This document shows, one piece after another, positions 4,394 to 5,745 of a stretch of DNA of 5,745 nucleotides. The translations under genes were made by a program, and so were the position numbers. Within the stretch, counting starts at the first letter, position 1. Every line of letters begins with the position of its first letter. The notes below the pieces were generated by a model. That model was given only the letters and a program-made list of their open reading frames with translations. It did no database searches and was not told the origin of the DNA. The stretch is from Clostridia bacterium (GTDB lineage Bacteria > Bacillota_E > SLMV01 > PUMD01), in contig PWUC01000210.1 of NCBI GenBank assembly GCA_003562655.1, forward strand, positions 1 to 5,745, read 5' to 3'.

Positions 4394-5745
4394 TCATTTC
4401 AGCACTCCCTTCTTGACATTCTGCGAGGTCATCCAGTAGTTGATCGGGTAGGTCATGATGGCGGTGATGGCAGCGGCCGCGGCGGCTGTGCCCCACCAGA
4501 GGAGCTCGGTTTCGCGGGGCGGTATGCTGAGGTAGTGAGTTCGCAGCCACCACAGGACCAGTGAAAACAGACCCGCTGCAATCGAGACACCGATGACGGG
4601 CCCCCGCCAGGTGCTCCTCAGGAGATGGCGGTAGGTTTCGCCGCCTGATGAATAAAGGGCCGGTTCTACGAGGAAGAGGGCTGCAGCCAGGGCCAGAAGG
4701 GATCCTGCAATCAGACTGCGGACCGCCGGGTTTCCCAGGAAGAAAATGGAGCCCTCGATCACGAAGATGGGACGTCGAAGGAGAACGTATGTGAAAGCCG
4801 TGAGGATGATTACACTGACGGTCAGGGATGTGGTGGCAGCGGTGGCAGAGAGCGCCTTCGTGGGAAGGGAGAGACGTTCGCTGCTGGCAACGGGGGGTTT
4901 GTCTCCCCGGGTTGCCAGGTAATAGGACAGGATTCCCAGCGGCCCGAGTACCAGGGTGATCAGAACCCAGAACAGGCGGATCTGTTGCTGCATGGCCTGT
5001 CTTCTCATCACACTGTGGATCCACACCCAGAGGGCCCCGATCCACCCGATGACCATCCAGACCAGCAGGGAGGAATCGATGCCTCCGAACCCCTGTTGGT
5101 CATAGGGCACGGTTTGGTTGATCAGATCCGCGCGATTCTGCACTGACCAGCCGATGGCTTCCGGACCTCCGGCGATCCAGGCGAAGTTGTAGCGTCCCTC
5201 AGAGGGAACCATGATCCAGTGAGGGCGGATGGTCCACAGGAAGGTCTCCACCACCGGCGGCAGGCGCTCAGAGGAGGTCAACACGGTGGGTCCACGTTGG
5301 GTCTCACTGAACAGGGGGGCCACCGCGATCAGCTCGGCTGCATGATTCGGGTTGCCCAGAAGGTAGTATCGGTTGCCCTCACGGGTGGCCCCGCCCCACC
5401 ATCCGAACCCGGTGCCGGCGTCATGATACTGCGCCAGGGCCAGAGCCGTGTCCTGGGGGGTCATTCCGGCGACGCGAACCACCTGGCCGTAGTTGTTCAA
5501 CTCTTCCATCAACCTCGCCGTCCCAAGGGATTGGGGTGCGAGCAGGTATAGATTCATCTGCCGGCCATTCATCTGTCCCTGAACCCAGTTGAGATGGGCC
5601 TTGATATGCTCAGAGAGCCCATCGGTCCCTATGGGGAATACCGGGTCGCCGGTGAGGGCCAGCCAGGTGGCCAGGGCGAGGCCATGACGATGATCCTCTT
5701 CGGGAATCAGGAGGCAACGTTCGCCCACTCCCCTCTGTGCGATCA
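4394..5745 (-). CDS. CWB2-like repeat protein fused to a DUF4396-like multi-pass membrane domain (gene A of cassette, 5' end missing)
   Basis: The frame is open to the right edge. The GTG at 5726-5728 is probably not the real start: coding-like sequence (IAQRG) continues upstream, and the purine-rich run there is too close to serve as a ribosome site. Positions here count from that GTG. Residues 1-84 are the end of one CWB2-like unit (GERCLLIPEEDHRHGLALAT, then MNLYLLAP). Residues 85-205 are a second unit with RVAGMTP, GTGFGWWGG, NHAAELIAVAPLF, RGPTVLTSSERLP and AWIAGGPEAIGWSVQ. About six membrane segments follow, near 219-239, 251-271, 296-317, 337-355, 376-396 and 408-430. Segment two (FWVLITLVLGPLGILSYYLA) and the last (MTYPINYWMTSQNVKKGVL) resemble the start and end signatures of DUF4396, whose relatives end in a YPxNxWLxxxGxKxxM pattern. 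The extracellular repeats are therefore tethered to a polytopic membrane domain of unknown activity. It is the first visible gene of the cassette, 4 bases ahead of gene B. Confidence 0.85.
   Translation of the reverse strand, partial: IAQRGVGERCLLIPEEDHRHGLALATWLALTGDPVFPIGTDGLSEHIKAHLNWVQGQMNGRQMNLYLLAPQSLGTARLMEELNNYGQVVRVAGMTPQDTALALAQYHDAGTGFGWWGGATREGNRYYLLGNPNHAAELIAVAPLFSETQRGPTVLTSSERLPPVVETFLWTIRPHWIMVPSEGRYNFAWIAGGPEAIGWSVQNRADLINQTVPYDQQGFGGIDSSLLVWMVIGWIGALWVWIHSVMRRQAMQQQIRLFWVLITLVLGPLGILSYYLATRGDKPPVASSERLSLPTKALSATAATTSLTVSVIILTAFTYVLLRRPIFVIEGSIFFLGNPAVRSLIAGSLLALAAALFLVEPALYSSGGETYRHLLRSTWRGPVIGVSIAAGLFSLVLWWLRTHYLSIPPRETELLWWGTAAAAAAITAIMTYPINYWMTSQNVKKGVLK

Noticed and set aside
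4386..5045. 219-codon - strand open frame in another phase within gene A
   Set aside because: Its Pro/Arg/His/Gly-rich translation is typical of an out-of-phase reading of a GC-rich membrane-protein gene. The gene A phase gives coherent membrane segments.

Overview
The window looks like bacterial chromosomal DNA of moderately high GC. The organism is probably a Gram-positive-type (Bacillota-like) bacterium, perhaps a deep-branching one. This is an inference from two things: the cell-wall-binding repeat 2 (CWB2) type proteins on the right, which are typical of Bacillota, and purine-rich Shine-Dalgarno sequences. No ribosomal or tRNA gene is present to test it.

Layout. Positions 1-201 are an open + strand frame that enters from the left and ends at a TGA; its product is not recognised. 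After about 320 bases without a convincing gene, a short + strand gene (518-748) encodes the N-terminal half of a GyrI-like/AraC-type effector-binding domain and is probably a truncated remnant. It converges on trpS (tryptophanyl-tRNA synthetase, 789-1796, - strand), the only gene with a certain function. A small perfect hairpin lies between the two stop codons. trpS has a plausible promoter close upstream and no room for a long T-box leader.

Positions 1797-2714 (918 bases) hold no recognisable intact gene. Several frames are open but none has a good start or a family signature, apart from a possible IS66-type transposase scrap near 2596-2652. The region looks like decayed or non-coding DNA.

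From 5745 down to 2715 lies a tight - strand cassette of three genes: (A) a large protein, open at the right edge, with CWB2-like extracellular repeats followed by about six membrane segments that resemble DUF4396; (B) a 404-residue, membrane-anchored or secreted protein with three CWB2-like units; (C) a 155-residue membrane protein whose soluble ends look like the two halves of a split ferredoxin-like fold around a glycine-rich membrane hairpin. A-B spacing is 4 bases and B-C overlap is 8 bases, so they are very probably co-transcribed and translationally coupled. A and B share a diagnostic block with a Trp-Trp pair and are probably diverged duplicates. The cassette appears to be an uncharacterised envelope-associated module. 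Its substrate or ligand cannot be read from the sequence, and it is the most interesting part of the window.
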